This document shows, piece by piece, positions 1-11,688 of a DNA stretch of 28,784 nt (its first letter is position 1; each line of letters begins with the position of its first letter). The DNA is taken from NCBI GenBank assembly GCA_049999805.1, contig JBNGIO010003122.1, forward strand, positions 1-28,784, written 5' to 3'. This DNA is from Folioceros fuciformis (taxonomy: Eukaryota; Anthocerotophyta; Anthocerotopsida; Anthocerotales). The position numbers and the translations under genes are program-made. The notes beneath the pieces are model-generated. The model made no database searches and was not told the origin of the DNA. It worked only from the letters and a program-made list of their open reading frames with translations.

Positions 1-2148
1 TGGTGTTGCCAAAAATTAGCCTCTGGGCTTCTCTGCTTCCACTGGAATAGATGTAGGTCTGCCAAGAACATGTGCGTGAATTACAAGCGCCACAAAGACA
101 TGCAGATGGCCAGCTGCAGCCGGTAGCAGGGGATCACTGAGAGGGCGACCTTGTTTCCAAGAGAGTCCCACTGGGCCAATGCTTCAGGCACATCCTCAAA
201 AACCTCCCCCAGAAGCTCACCCTTAGCATATCCAGAACGCCATATATGGCCCTGTCAAGAAACGCGCATTAGAAGGAGCAGGAGGAGGAGAAGGAGAAAC
301 GTTGTTCCATGCCGTTCATGATGCTGGTCTCGTGATAGAAACATAGGCACCTGCAGTTCCTTCAACGCAGTAATCTTCCTATCAGCAGCTATCATGGCAT
401 TCACATTAGCCACCAATGCCGTGATAATGCCTAACTCTGTGCTCTCACTTTCTGAAGGAATCGGCTGAGCACCGGGTACTTCTGCCTTCAGGTCGTCAAG
501 CACCTGCTCATGAGAGTATCAGCGAGTGCAGATTACCACAGCCATCCCACCACCACAGCAAAGAGGTGTAACCGTTACCTGCTGGCGGAGAAGTCTGATG
601 TCGTTCTGCGTTTCTTCCGAATTATACGTTGATCTGAGATGGACTTCCACGTTATCCCGGGCATACGGAAAAAGTACATCTGTCACAAAAGATATTGGCG
701 TGGTGGTCCCTTCGATGTCCAGAACGTATATATGCTGCACCTCACGCACATAAAGTCCCTCAGACACAAGACAAGACAAATGACCTTCGCTAGCAGTCAT
801 GACTTACTGGAAGCTTCTTATCTGGAAGTGACCCGTCCACAGAGAACGATGGCTTGGCAGAAGCAGCAAGCTTCAGTGGACCGTGCTTTGGGTCAGCTGG
901 ATCCAGACCCAACTGATGGAGCTTGAGGGCAGCCTCGAATAGATAGTGATAGCATTCGGCCTGCACTGTCACAAGACTCACGGTGGGCCCTGGACTCCAT
1001 ACAACATGCTCCAACCACAAAAGAATGTTGCTCTGGACTGCTAACAGCATTGACTAATATATCTCACTTGCGTCTTGGCACTGATCCAAGAATCCCCCCA
1101 GATATAAATTCCATGGTTCCTGACAAGCACTGCCGAGCTCTTCGGGTATGCAACAATCTGCAGGGGAATTCCCAACACCACATGAGTGTCATTGCACTTA
1201 CTCCTTCTTAAGCATGTGGTTAGACATACAGAAGCTCTGTCTGTCTGACTTATGGCAGGCCAAGAACCTACCGCTTCAGCAAGGGCATCCGTAAGCTCGT
1301 ACTCTCGCGCAGAATTCTCAATGATTGGCACAACAAGCTCATCGTAGTAACCATGTCCAGCGATGCCTTTGATCATCTCCATGTGTGTGATCTGGCACAG
1401 GCAACGAAAGGAGTACGTCACGATCCATTTTCTAACCTGATCAGACCAGACCTTCCTTAATCTAGCAGCAACAACGTGGAACCAGACCACATCATGCTGA
1501 CATGTGGGTCGATCAAACGATTGTTGCTCAAAGAAGAATTAAGCTAGCATACCCGGAATTCCTTTGCCGTCGGGTCTATCATAGTTGCCAAGCAAGACTC
1601 CAATCCATGACTGTGTATGACAGCCCCGGCATTCCTCATCAAGTATGCCTGAGAGCAAACAAGGCAGATGCAGTTCTCCAGTAAGAACCATCCGCAGCAC
1701 TCAAAACGATAATGCTTAAGCCTGACCCGGTATACCTTCAAAAACAAAGGGGCACATTCGCTGCATTTGGGTGGTCTGTGAGGGGCAGGCTTTGCAGGTG
1801 GTGTGCGAAGAGCAGACCCATCTGCCCGCAACACATACATATCCTCCGGAAGCATCCTCTCTTTCTGCACTCCTAGCAAACCCAAAACCCAGAAGGAAAT
1901 TCGGTCACCAGCTCCACATGGACCCGACGTAGACCCAACAAATTCAGCACGCAAAGCGGACCTGATGGAGCCATGACGATAAGCCTCTCAGGCGGCGGCA
2001 CTTTCTCATCGTGGACCTTCAATGTGATGCTACCGCCCGTGCCCGAGACCCATCCCAGCTGATAGAATTGCTTGCACAACTGCGCAGCCAGATCCATGGC
2101 TTCCTTCACAGCATCACTCTCCAGCGCTGCCTCCACCTCCTCACCCAT
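1..2148 (-). CDS. DEP1: Bifunctional methylthioribulose-1-phosphate dehydratase / enolase-phosphatase E1 (3' end cut by window)
   Basis: Methionine salvage (Yang cycle), cytosolic: the N-terminal half dehydrates methylthioribulose-1-phosphate and the C-terminal HAD half carries out the enolase and phosphatase steps. This fusion is typical of plants. Exons on the minus strand: 2148-1962, 1872-1727, 1648-1553, 1391-1272, 1157-1068, 960-808, 734-579, 503-351, 251-150, 58-<1. All borders are GT-AG and the frame holds throughout, giving about 420 residues in the window. Seen: GTGGS near residue 42; HSHG (H123, H125) and NHG (H198), the expected metal ligands of the class II aldolase-like dehydratase; LDIEGTTTP with the HAD nucleophile D270 and E272; and YIYSSGS (402-408), HAD motif II. 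Plant homologues are about 507 aa, so roughly 90 C-terminal residues lie outside. The start is the first ATG upstream of conserved sequence. Introns are 73-161 bp. No lesion is seen; it looks functional. Confidence 0.97.
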
Positions 2149-2962
2149 CGATCAAGCACAGACACAATTCGCACACCCTCAACACTGACAGCCCGATTTG
2201 TGATTCGTGGCCTTGGGATCTTGTTATCCCAAAGGAATGGACGACGTACGTAAACCAGGCTCAAACAAATCGAGACCAAGACACCCTGACAGACAGCACC
2301 ATCACGGGAGGAACGTATCGAGACGTTCAGCAGCTGCTGCCCACGAGCTCCATCACTGATTCATTCTCAGCACCTGCTCCTGATGGAACCTGACACTTCA
2401 CGGATAATTTGGAGCAATTTTGGGAACGTTCATCCCTGAACGCAATTGAGAAGGTTATCACATTTGAGTCTCCAGTTTGGTGTGTGAAGGAGGTTCTAGA
2501 CCAGCAACCGGGTAGTCTAATGTTTCTGTTTTTTCCTCCACAATCGAGGTTGTTTCATCACATTTGCGGCTGAACTGTTGTGTGATATGGAGCTCGTCAC
2601 AAGGAATTGGCAAAAGTCCGCTGTCTCTTCCGGTTCTCAAGTCCAGTCTACGATATCATCGTCGAGCATGATTTTATGGGTTTCATCGCTCTGCACAGGA
2701 GCATCAGCAACTTCAAATCAAAACTCTTGAATAATTTACAATAAGAACTGAATGAATCCCTAAGCAAGTCTCTCTGGTGAAGCCCACCTATTCAGGTTCC
2801 TTCCCAAGACAGGAACCCCAATCCCAAATCTGTCCACTGCAAAATTTGCTACATCATGCCATAAAGTAGGGGCAGGGGGCGGGAATGGCTGGGCTGGCGC
2901 TGGGCTGCCTCTGGCATAACGACTTCATTGCCACCTGAGCGACTCTTCGAATTTTACCGAAG
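2149..2962. other. Intergenic: DEP1 upstream region and 3' flank of the DUF2062-like gene
   Basis: These 814 bp lie between two genes read in the same (minus) direction. They should hold the 3' UTR of the DUF2062-like gene at the right, and the promoter and 5' UTR of DEP1 at the left. A 60-codon minus-strand ORF at 2458-2640 has no recognisable domain. No convincing TATA box, repeat or RNA gene was found. Confidence 0.6.
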
Positions 2963-4103
2963 CTAGACTACAGCAGTTTTGAACGACGGACTCGGATCTC
3001 TTAAAAGCCCTTGCCGTTGAGATGAGAGTTGCTGACGTACGTGATCAGTCCCGAATCTTCGAATTGAGTACCTCATCACCGGGAACAATACGAGATAGAG
3101 AAGGACAAGTATGAGGGGCGCGAACATCAACCACCCTACCAGCTGCAAAGGGCCAAGCAGAGAATCATGTACTCAGCATGGTAGCATGGTGTCTTCTCAA
3201 AAGAGGTGCATTTCAGACCACATCAAGACTGCTCCAACTTACCGCATGCAACAACCCTAGCAACACTGCTTTAGAGGCTCGACCAGTGATGGCACTCCAA
3301 AGTGCACTCTTCGACAGGAGCAGGTGCTTGCCTCCAGTAACCCATTCTCCAGTGCGCAGAAAAGGCACTATCAAGCTGCAAACAGTTCGCACATATTCAA
3401 GCTACAGTAAGAGGGGGTCCATGACTTTCAACGACAAAGATTCATCTGAACACAAACAAATGGCAAGACGACGTCACCTACGTAATCTCTATGGGGGTGG
3501 CAAGTAAATTTGCAAGCATCAATGTAGGAGCATGACAATGAGATCCCAGCAGCACAGCTGCAAACCCACATAGTATGACTGTCACACCTGCACATAAGAC
3601 AAGCAAACCGATTCAGGTCATGAACCTAGCTATTCCGGAACCGGAGCATTGCAGACATCGATAATGGTCCAGTACCATAGATGGGAAATATTCCTAGAGT
3701 CAGGCCAAGCGCTGCTGAGAAAGCCAATTGCTTCGGTTCACTGCCTCTGCGTCCCCACCAAACCCACTTTCGCAATGAGCCCATGAAACTCCTGCAATGC
3801 ACTCATGGATACACCAGAATCCCCACCCTCTACGCCGCACCGCAATGCAACCCAATGCGATGGTCCCAGATACCTGGAAACAATCAGATAAAGGGGATCC
3901 ACGATCTTCACTCTGGCCCATCGCACCAGCCACCAGCTCCGGAAGCCGCTGTGCCCTGCCATGCCCTCCTCGTGGATTCTCTCTTGGCTGCCACTGCCTA
4001 CAGAAACGCGTATCTGGTCTGAAGAAGAGACATTGTTCGCATCTGCCTGCTCCCTATCCAAAGCCTCCCGATCTGAATTCGACAGCAGAGACTCACTCGA
4101 CAT
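2963..4103 (-). CDS. DUF2062-like small integral membrane protein, five exons, 239 aa
   Basis: Exons on the minus strand: 4103-3874, 3746-3676, 3587-3482, 3375-3243, 3142-2963. All have GT-AG borders with compatible phases and sum to 720 nt including the stop. A polar N-terminus (1-55) is followed by the segment RWARVKIVDPLYLIVSRGSE and then the conserved PKQLAFSAALGLTLGIFPIYG, the hallmark I associate with plant DUF2062 proteins. Hydrophobic stretches lie at about 84-113, 121-140 and 173-205 (ending in a run like LILVLLYLVLFPVMRY), with a basic C-terminal tail. HAPTLMLANLLATP near residues 119-132 also fits the family. The function is unknown; bacterial relatives are membrane proteins. The family call is from memory of plant homologues, while the exon structure is seen directly. 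The start ATG at 4103 is the first in the open frame and gives a normal-looking acidic leader. No damage seen. Confidence 0.85.
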
Positions 4104-6015
4104 TGTGGGTGTAAAGGCGTTCTAAGTTGGGAACGAAATCAGAGAAATTCAGAACGAGGCGCCACGGATCTGCCATTGCTGCGCTCCAGACTTTGTTGGC
4201 AGAACTGGCCATTGCCATGCCCAGATGCGCTTGCTGCTACGTGTTGCTTCCTGGGTTGAAAATCGATTAATGCTGCACCTTCTCTTAACTAAAACCCAAA
4301 CCACACCACTAACCACGGTTACCCGCACCAGTTCGTGGCCGACTCATCAACGGCTCGTGGCACGCCATATGCTCACCACGTGGATAGATCCGATCTCACC
4401 TCAGGTTTAACATTTTATCCCTAATGTTAGGGCATGCATCTCAAATCTCCGAAGCAATGAATGCTTCACTCGTGTGAAATCCTACGTGGCATGTCATACC
4501 CCGTCCATCCAAAGCATAGTACTAAAATTTGTGGAACGACATATGGTACCACGAATTTTACGGTATATTTATTCTCAATGTATTTCTATATTTAAACCCT
4601 AAAATGGATCATAAAGAACGTAGTAAAATACTTAATAAATAATAAATATACCAGCATGAAATGATAATACTCAAAATCACGATGAGAGGCGCCCACCATC
4701 ATTTCCAACAAGAATAACCTACCATTCAAACTCAAGATCCAAGTTTTCACCATCATGCTCATAGTTAGGAGTGTGTTGAGGATGTGACGAAGTCATTGAG
4801 GAATCACTGAAGGAACTTGAAGTGTGGGAAATATTGTCCAAAGTTTGCTTAAGAAATCATGGATGTTGCTGAGAATGGGAGTGAGTCGTGAGGAGTAACT
4901 CTTTGTCGGAATCGGACATGTGTTGGAAGGGCAGTGTGGTTGTGGGGGCGTAAGGTGTGTACGCCCGTGGAGCCAAATTGTATAAGTGTGTAACTATGGG
5001 GTGTCAAGTAACCTCAACCCGCTACTCTGGAAACCTGGGCAGGAACCCCCGAGTAGAAACCCATGGTGATACAGGAAACAACATGTGTTAGTTAGGACTT
5101 CGCAGTGGGACCCACCATGGCAGTGGAATCTGCTACCGGTTGTGGAGACCTCTACCGGTCACAGAGTGGCAGTGGTTGTAGAAACCCCTACCTCGGTGGT
5201 GGAGTGAGGACTGAAGCTATAGAGCCGAGTCTGTGGTAGCTAGACCACCTGCGGGGTAGTGGTAGTGGAGCTGGGGGTAGGTAAGACCTGACCTAGGTAA
5301 GAATTAATTTTAGAAGAAACCTGTATGACTTGGCACAAATCATTCCTTTGGAATCAAATCCCACGGCTACAATGGCATAGAGGGTCTGTGTGGACCTCGC
5401 GGTGTCCTTGGACATATTATTTTCCTCCACAAAGTCTAAACAACATACTTCTATAGGCTTCTGACAGAGGATTGGAGTGAGAAGGAAATGGGGAGGAGCA
5501 CGGATGCAACAGAGGTGAACAGTGGTATGAGGGGCAAGGAACAGGGGTGATAGGATCCGGGAGTGAAGCCGATACCCACCCCAAGCCTTGCCGTGAGGTA
5601 GTAACCAAGGAGGAGAGGAGAGGTGGAGATGAAATTCAACCTCAATACAGACCGAAGACGAAGTTGCTAGGACTTAGTGCATTGTAGACTTACTATTGGT
5701 GGTTTGCCAGACAAGTCGTTGTAGCCAAAAATCATCGGGTGCATCCCGTGAGCATCGTGGTTCTTCTTCGTTCCGAGGGACGGTTGTTCGATCCCTCCGA
5801 GGTTTGTCGTACCCCGCTCAAACGCGGCTAGGGTGTCTCAAGCTGGGTGAAGGGAGCCCAAGATAGCGATCTCTCTACGGATCATGGGGTGGTAGGAAAG
5901 GAGATGGAGTGCACGGGTCGAGATGGAAAGAAAACTCCGAGGCCATTGTTTGATTAAGATGCAAGGTCTTTATACAAAACCAAACCACAAGTTGATCGGA
6001 CCTACCAAGCCCAAC
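4104..6015. other. Gene-free region: promoter side of the DUF2062-like gene, then repeat-like non-coding DNA
   Basis: 4104-4420 should contain the 5' UTR and promoter of the minus-strand DUF2062-like gene. 4420-4710 is AT-rich and holds an imperfect inverted repeat. A stretch that begins TGTTGGAAAT when read on the minus strand from about 4709 resembles the start of copia LTRs, but no second copy or target duplication is visible. 4900-5300 is G-rich with several ACCGGT words and no ORF. 5980-6035 contains two copies of AAGTTGATCGGACC. No protein could be recognised on either strand. Confidence 0.5.
4524..4559. repeat. Imperfect inverted repeat, 11-bp arms
   Basis: AAAATTTGTGG (4524-4534) and CCACGAATTTT (4549-4559) pair with one mismatch around a 14-nt loop containing CATATG. 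It lies in AT-rich DNA and could be a remnant of a small transposon end or chance. No target duplication was identified. Confidence 0.45.
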
Positions 6016-6561
6016 CTAAGTTGATCGGACCAGTAGCTGGAGGTCCAGGGAACTGGGTTCTACATGATGAGGCTCCAGACTACTTGGCGCTGTGTGTTCG
6101 CTAGAGGGAGGGGTCGGAGTAGTCGAAGCTACTATAGCCTCCGCGGTCTTACTCAAGACCTGGAGGACTTCGCCATGGAAGAACGCATGGCTATCATCCA
6201 GTTGGTGGATGTCATCCACGACCATGCGCCGAAGCATTCGATACTTCGATCGCCATCGGGCCTCTAGCAAGTCAACGTGTTTTGCGGCAACAAAGGCAAA
6301 GTACTTTCGGAGTTCTTCGAAGGCCTTCAATGTGATCGTGGCCAACTCCACCAGATATAGGTGAGAGACAGCCTCCGTCTGGGCTCATGGTAGCGTAACC
6401 TCCCGATGATCTTCACGTACCTCGTAGTTCGCGAGCTGAGCCTGCAACTCCTTCGTTTTGGCCCGAGACTTGTTGGCTTGCCTAACCAGCGTCTTCCATT
6501 CTTCCTCCCATGATTGCCAGTGACTTTGCATATTCTCGCGCATCCGCATCATATCGAACTT
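6016..6561 (-). pseudogene. Decayed ORF with coiled-coil-like body and Pro/Ser-rich tail, unknown family
   Basis: Reading on the minus strand from a good 3' splice acceptor (TTGACAG just above 6561), one frame runs to the stop at 6016 and is broken once, by an in-frame TGA at 6387-6385. The first part is rich in E, K, Q and R (for example WEEEWKTLVRQANKSRAKTK) and looks helical or coiled-coil. After the stop the frame continues with ITLKAFEELRKYFAFVAAKH, further charged helix-like sequence, then a tail dense in S, T, P and E (about the last 45 residues). No initiator ATG is obvious because the start is spliced or lost. It looks like an accessory or gag-like ORF of a transposable element, or an old gene. 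The family is not recognised. A sequencing error at the TGA is possible. Confidence 0.45.
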
Positions 6562-7469
6562 CTGTCAAGCATGATCGTGTGCTATCGCTTAGATGCATGC
6601 AAACAGTAATTAGTTAATAATTAAGTGATGCTAATAAATAGCATTTTGTTAAGTAATAACTATTTAGTTAAGATTATTAGATAATATAATATAATATAAT
6701 ATAAAGTCAATTCAATAAATACACAACTAGATGTGAGGATGTGGCTGCAACAAGTCTCAAGTTGCAGGCATAAAAGCCTAGCTCAGCAGTGTCCGCTACA
6801 ATTGTAAGCTCGTATTCTCTTGCTTTCTATGGAATAGGCTTTCTCTGGAGGGAGCATTCTTTTGAGTGAATCCTCTTTGAAGTGCATTCTCTTGTTAGAA
6901 ATCCGGTTGAGGTGTGCGTGTGTGCAGTGTGCAAGATCATGTGACCCAATCGAGGATTTGAGTTGCCAAGCTACAGCTTTGAGAAGTGTGGATGCAGGTA
7001 GAGGAGATTTTGTGGTGTCTGAAAGAAGCAAATGCTTCACTCTTACAAGCTTACAGCTCTTAGGCAGGCTCGTTGAGAGAATATGAGTTGCTCAAAGGCT
7101 AGATTAAGCTTGGAAGTTTCAACTCTCAAGGCTTGTTGCAAGACACTAGTTGTTGAAGAGCTGAAAAGTTGGGAAGGTAGCCAAGTCATGAGTAGAGGCT
7201 GACAACGAGAAGGAGCTTTTAAGGCCACAAGGAAGAGCTTCAGCAAGTCAAATGGAGGAGCTAGTTGTTGGAAGATCATGGCACAACGAATTCCTACACA
7301 CTTGGAGGCATCATGGGTATGAGATTCATGGTGTAAAAAAAAAAGCAGCAACTCGATCGCCAAGAAGATGCCCTTAGCTTTGTCACGAGGGTAGTGCATG
7401 GGGTGCAGCCTGACCGCGAGGGCAGGGTGGGGGTGCAATGAGCTTAGGTACAGACTGTTGTTAAGCGCG
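6562..7469. other. Non-coding AT-rich stretch with an ATAAT microsatellite
   Basis: 6595-6720 is strongly AT-rich and includes about five tandem ATAAT units at 6681-6704. From 6720 to 7470 the sequence is of mixed composition, with short ORFs on both strands that have no recognisable domain and overlap one another. Nothing is called here. Confidence 0.5.
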
Positions 7470-7499
7470 CGTGTGGATGAAGTACCTAAATAACGAACT

Positions 7500-9306
7500 T
7501 GCCCAATCAAAGTGCATTGATCGCCACCTGCTCCATGTACTTTCGGTAATCAGGAGCCAGCCAGTACAGCTAGACAGTGTTCTTTGGCTCCTTCACACAT
7601 ATGGCCACCGGATCCACCAGGATCTTGCTAGCAAGTACCATGTCTCGTTACATCATAGTTGGGACATCACGGTCACCCCTATCTAAGAGCTGGAACACCG
7701 ACTAGTCGCCCAGCATAATTTCAAAATACAAAGCCCGGAGCACTAAGGTGCCCATTTCGAATACCTCTCCACCCCACGCCGAGTCAACATAGTCTTCCTC
7801 TAGAACTTTAGGAGGAGACAATGCCTTCAACAAATTTGACTTTCTTAGCATTGTCGGGTGAAGCCAACACCATGAATGTGTCACCAACTTCTATATTTTC
7901 TCCAATCTCCTCAACATCATCGGGCGCTCCGCTCGCTCCACTAGGACTCGAACTTTCCTTGGGCAGCCTTGACCTCAAAATCTGCCACCTTTTGGTTTTA
8001 GGGGTTTAAGCCTTGGCTCTTGATAACCATGTGGTTTGTGTCTGGTTTGTCTCTAGCAGCTTGCACCCTCTTCCTCTTCCATGGGCACATAGGTCACCTT
8101 AGTGTCATGGGTACCGTCTCCACCTGTGGGCATTTCATCACCACTGCTTGGCCATCTTCTACAATAGAGGCTATGAGCACATATGTGGCCAATTCACCAT
8201 CTTTGTCCAGTTCACCACCCCTAGCAATGTCTAGTATCACTAGAATGCCATTTGTGTGATTAATTGTCACTTCAGTCCCATCGAGCATTTCACCACTAGA
8301 TACAACACATATCTCACGAGCCACTTCATTGACGTCTGCCAAATCTCCTTGTGGGGCAACATCTCCTTTAGTAGGTGGCACTTCCAGTATGTTGTCCACT
8401 ACATCACTAGCTGCCAATTCACACTGGTTGGCCACTTTGTCGGCCAATGCCACATCTTCTGTAGTGGGCACTACGTTATTGTCGTCTACAGGGACAGTAG
8501 GGTCGACTGCTACACCGGCTATCAAGGGCATTTCCCTCTCAACCATGAGCTGATGCAAGTGCATCGGATGTGGAGAAGGAGCCCACTGTGATAGTGGCAA
8601 CTAACTCAGATGAGGTTTAGGCTGATGGTGGCAGGTTGCTCGTGGGCAACCAACAAAATTGACAACTCCAACATTGGCTCCAGCACAGTTTGGGCTCCCT
8701 TTTCCACCTCCTCCTACACATGCACGCTACTAGGAGTCAACACTGAGCACCTTATCACACTGTTCCCTATTGTTTGAACATCGTCCTCACTGAGAGGGAC
8801 TGGGTTTATCCTTGGAACAACAATGTTCGATGGGTTTAGCACATAATTTTGCATGTGCCAGCAATCCTACGTTTGTGGCTTGCCATGATGAGGAAGGGCT
8901 ATCCTTGGAGGAGTGATCTCCACATGGCTTGGTCCAAGAGTGTGGGCTAGCGGGGACAAGGGTGGAAGGCAACTGCATATGCCTTCACATGAGCCAAGGA
9001 CACACCAATCAAAGCATATGACAACAACTCCCCTAGTTTCATAAACAAAAGACATACGACACACGTCACTCACTTGGAGAGTCACTTCAACAACTTCCTT
9101 GATGGCTGGCGTACACGGGCTTGATTTTGGGTACTTGAGTACACAACCCCTCCCTTTAAGCAACCCTCTAGCTGTTTGAAGTCCCACAGCAGCTCATGGT
9201 ACTCCCCTGTCCACTCCAACTCCTGGTTTAGTTGCCAATGTTTCATCTGTACAACACTTGTGAATGGCCACCCTTTGGCTTTCAGCCATTGTGGGGGCAC
9301 TTGCAA
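7500..9306 (-). pseudogene. Long decayed protein-coding relic, unrecognised, several frames and stops
   Basis: On the minus strand, coding-like pieces follow each other in the same orientation. 9306-9082 contains KGWPFTSVVQMKHWQLNQ followed by EYHELLWDFKQLEG. 8978-8787 is Ser/Pro-rich. 8600-8094 is a 168-codon open stretch rich in D, E, V and A (VPTTEDVALADKVANQCELA). About 7960-7800 contains EVGDTFMVLASPDNAKKVKF. 7809-7500 contains LEEDYVDSAW, MGTLVLRALYFEI and APDYRKYMEQ. In the last piece TAG, TAA, TAG and TGA interrupt one otherwise sensible frame. The order (short conserved block, acidic low-complexity linker, then a beta-rich block with a GDxFMVLASPDN motif) suggests one ancestral ORF, probably carried by a transposable element. 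I do not recognise the family and assign no function. The separate pieces could also derive from more than one insertion. Confidence 0.4.
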
Positions 9307-9501
9307 CTTTCAATCAACCCGTGGACAGCTCACAACAAACTAAAATGTTTGGTACAGACAAGCATCATGGTAGGAAAACAAAGTTGTTGCATGAAAATCA
9401 CCTTCAGTCACAAGACAAAGTAATGAGCGAATGCACAAAACAAACATGAGCGCTATACGCCAAATCCAGCCTGTCTTACCGCGAAATGAGCCTAGAAGCA
9501 G

Positions 9502-9760
9502 GATGTCCAATGCCTGAAAACGGTAGGAACTCAAGCACCAAGCTTCTGAAAAAAAAGGAAGCTACCACCCAACTCGCCACTCATGCCTCGAAACAGGAGC
9601 AAGGAACCATGATGTCGAGTGCTAGAAAACCACAAGGACTCACACCACAAGCACTTGATAAAAAGGAATCCACCACCCACCTTCCCACTCATTCCTGCAA
9701 ATAGGAGCCTCAAAGGAGGATGCCTTGTGCTGCAAACATGGGAAGTCGAATGGAGGACAG
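9502..9760. repeat. Imperfect tandem repeat, about 109-bp unit, two and a fraction copies
   Basis: The words GATGTC/GATGCC followed by a CTG/CTAG and AAAAC context recur at 9502, 9611 and 9719. In each full unit a purine-rich AAAAAGGAA stretch is followed by ACCACCCA and CCACTCAT. Copies are clearly diverged. The period is not a multiple of three, so a coding origin is unlikely. Confidence 0.6.
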
Positions 9761-11069
9761 TGTTTCCCCCCCAACTGTGAGTAACACATAGGCCAACAAC
9801 ATGTCAAAAAAAAAAACCCAACGTGAACATGAAGTTCACAATCTCTTGCACACTCATATGCACCCGCAAGCATCATAACCTTAAACCTTCGTGCCCCCTA
9901 AACAGGTGCTTGCTTTCCGTTCTTAAACTTCCCTCTCATCACTGGCAACAACAATGCCTAAACTACTAGATGTTGCAGAGGCTAGGTTAATGAAACCCAC
10001 CTTTGACGCACATAGGTCTACAAAAATGGCCCCAAATGAGTAGTAAACGTTCTAGTCCTCCAAAACGATGGAAGCCATCTCCCATTCTGCCCCACAATCT
10101 TCATACCATGAATTGAGAACCAGATCTCGCAAGGGTACCAGGTCCCTCCTAATAGTTGCGGCAGCAACAGCAGAGGATTAATAGGGACAACCAATGAGCA
10201 CCAGGGGAAAAAAAAAAATTATCCCTAGATGTGTTCTCTTTGCATAGTGGCTTCGTTATGTAGCGACCGCAGCAGTATGTATGGGTGCCAAAGCCCTCTT
10301 TTCCAACAGCAGCATCATGGATGAGCAGCATGAGGTAGTCACCAGCCAAACGAGCAAGGAGTCAAGCAGATGCACAAGGCCACAAACTTGGTTCAATAGG
10401 TAGCAACCAACAGTAGAGACAGGGATGGGGAGGGCACTCATGCCAGGAGCATCAGCGTTGTTGCTATCACCATGGATCACTACGAGCACACCACCCTTCA
10501 CTACCAGAAGAACAAATCGCCACCACAAGAAATGACCCAACCGACCCAACTCGCTAGAATAGAATCTTGAAACCGAAGTCACATATAAAAGAAGGTAATT
10601 AAAACTTACAAAAGTAACTTTTTTATTTTGGTAAAAATTAAAACATAACATAGATCAATCCTAAAAAAATATTTTTTCTATGATAATAAAAGTAATTACT
10701 TAAAATAAAATGTGGAAAGGTAACATAAATATACAAACCACCATTCTCTCTTTGTCACAACATGACCTTTTGTACTTGTGCCAATTGGTTCAAAAGTGTG
10801 GCACCAAAGCATGCTTACATCCAACTATGGCCTTTTAGGCATGTTATCCCTAGGGAGATATTGCATGCCAGCAATGCACTAGGAATTGGACCAAGAAATT
10901 GGAAACTACTAGGTTCTGTGAGGCACACATAGTTGAGTGTTCTTCATCTTACAGATCCATTTTTTCCATTATTTAGATTACTTTCGTTCCACACACATCT
11001 TTGCCATAACCTCCAGCTCCGCGCTGACATGACCACAACGAGAGACCAATTCTCATTCTCTGCGTGAGA
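9761..11069. other. Gene-free region, low-complexity runs, no supported gene
   Basis: The stretch has homopolymer A runs (9807, 10208), an AT-rich core at 10570-10740, and only short overlapping ORFs on both strands. The longest, 131 codons on the minus strand at 10651-10256, has a composition like translated non-coding DNA (many L, V, S, C) and no domain. No RNA gene or element end was identified. Confidence 0.5.
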
Positions 11070-11196
11070 ATTGGGCTGCAACAAGCATTGCGTTGTTTGA
11101 GAAGGCTAATCAAGAGGACGATTGGGTTGCAACAAGCATTGCATTGTTTGGGAAGACTAATCAAGAGGACCATTGGGAAGACTAATCAAGAGGACC
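11070..11196. repeat. Tandem repeat, 51-bp unit, two copies plus a 25-bp partial copy
   Basis: Units start with ATTGGG(C/T)TGCAACAAGC at 11070 and 11121 and end AATCAAGAGGAC. The third copy at 11172 keeps only the beginning and the end of the unit. A few substitutions separate the copies. Confidence 0.85.
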
Positions 11197-11688
11197 ATCA
11201 GTTGTGCCGATTGAGCTAGAATTATCTTACAATTTAAGCATTGGTTTTGGTGACAACATGAACTTTCTTTGTTTCTATACTATGTGTTAAGATATGTTTG
11301 AGAATTGCAAATAATTTTGTATGACATCAAGGTGATTGAGTATTTTAACGCAAATTGTGAACAATCCAAGTAGTAGCATTGGATGATAAGAATTGCATTG
11401 GACAAGTTGAAACACTTCATACTCTTAGATTAAAGACAAACACATTATGAACATTTTAGCTTATTAGGGTTAGTCAAACCCATAATTTAGATATAGTAGG
11501 GTTTAAAGTGATATGTATTCATCCCGATTGTGAAAAACCTTTGATTTGTGACCACAATGAGTTTGACTCACTAAGAAAATATCACAATGAACCAGATCAT
11601 TATGGGGATACCATGATGAATTTAACTCCATTAAGAAATAGCATAATGAATTTATCCTGTTAAATAGAAATCATTATGAGTTGAACTC
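11197..11688. other. AT-rich gene-free stretch
   Basis: Mostly A+T, with diverged repetitions of CATAATGAATTTA-like words at about 11560-11690 that lead into the tandem array downstream. There are no ORFs worth reporting. Confidence 0.5.

Noticed and set aside
5700-5830. GGTTGTTCGATCCC resembles the B box of a tRNA gene or tRNA-derived SINE
   Set aside because: No A box at the right distance, no cloverleaf arms and no poly(A)/T tail were found.
7043-7510. 155-codon minus-strand ORF
   Set aside because: No recognisable motif, rich in L, S, H and C as in random translation, and not in register with the neighbouring relics.
10256-10651. 131-codon minus-strand ORF
   Set aside because: Residue composition is that of translated non-coding DNA, with no domain, no splice context and overlapping ORFs on the other strand.
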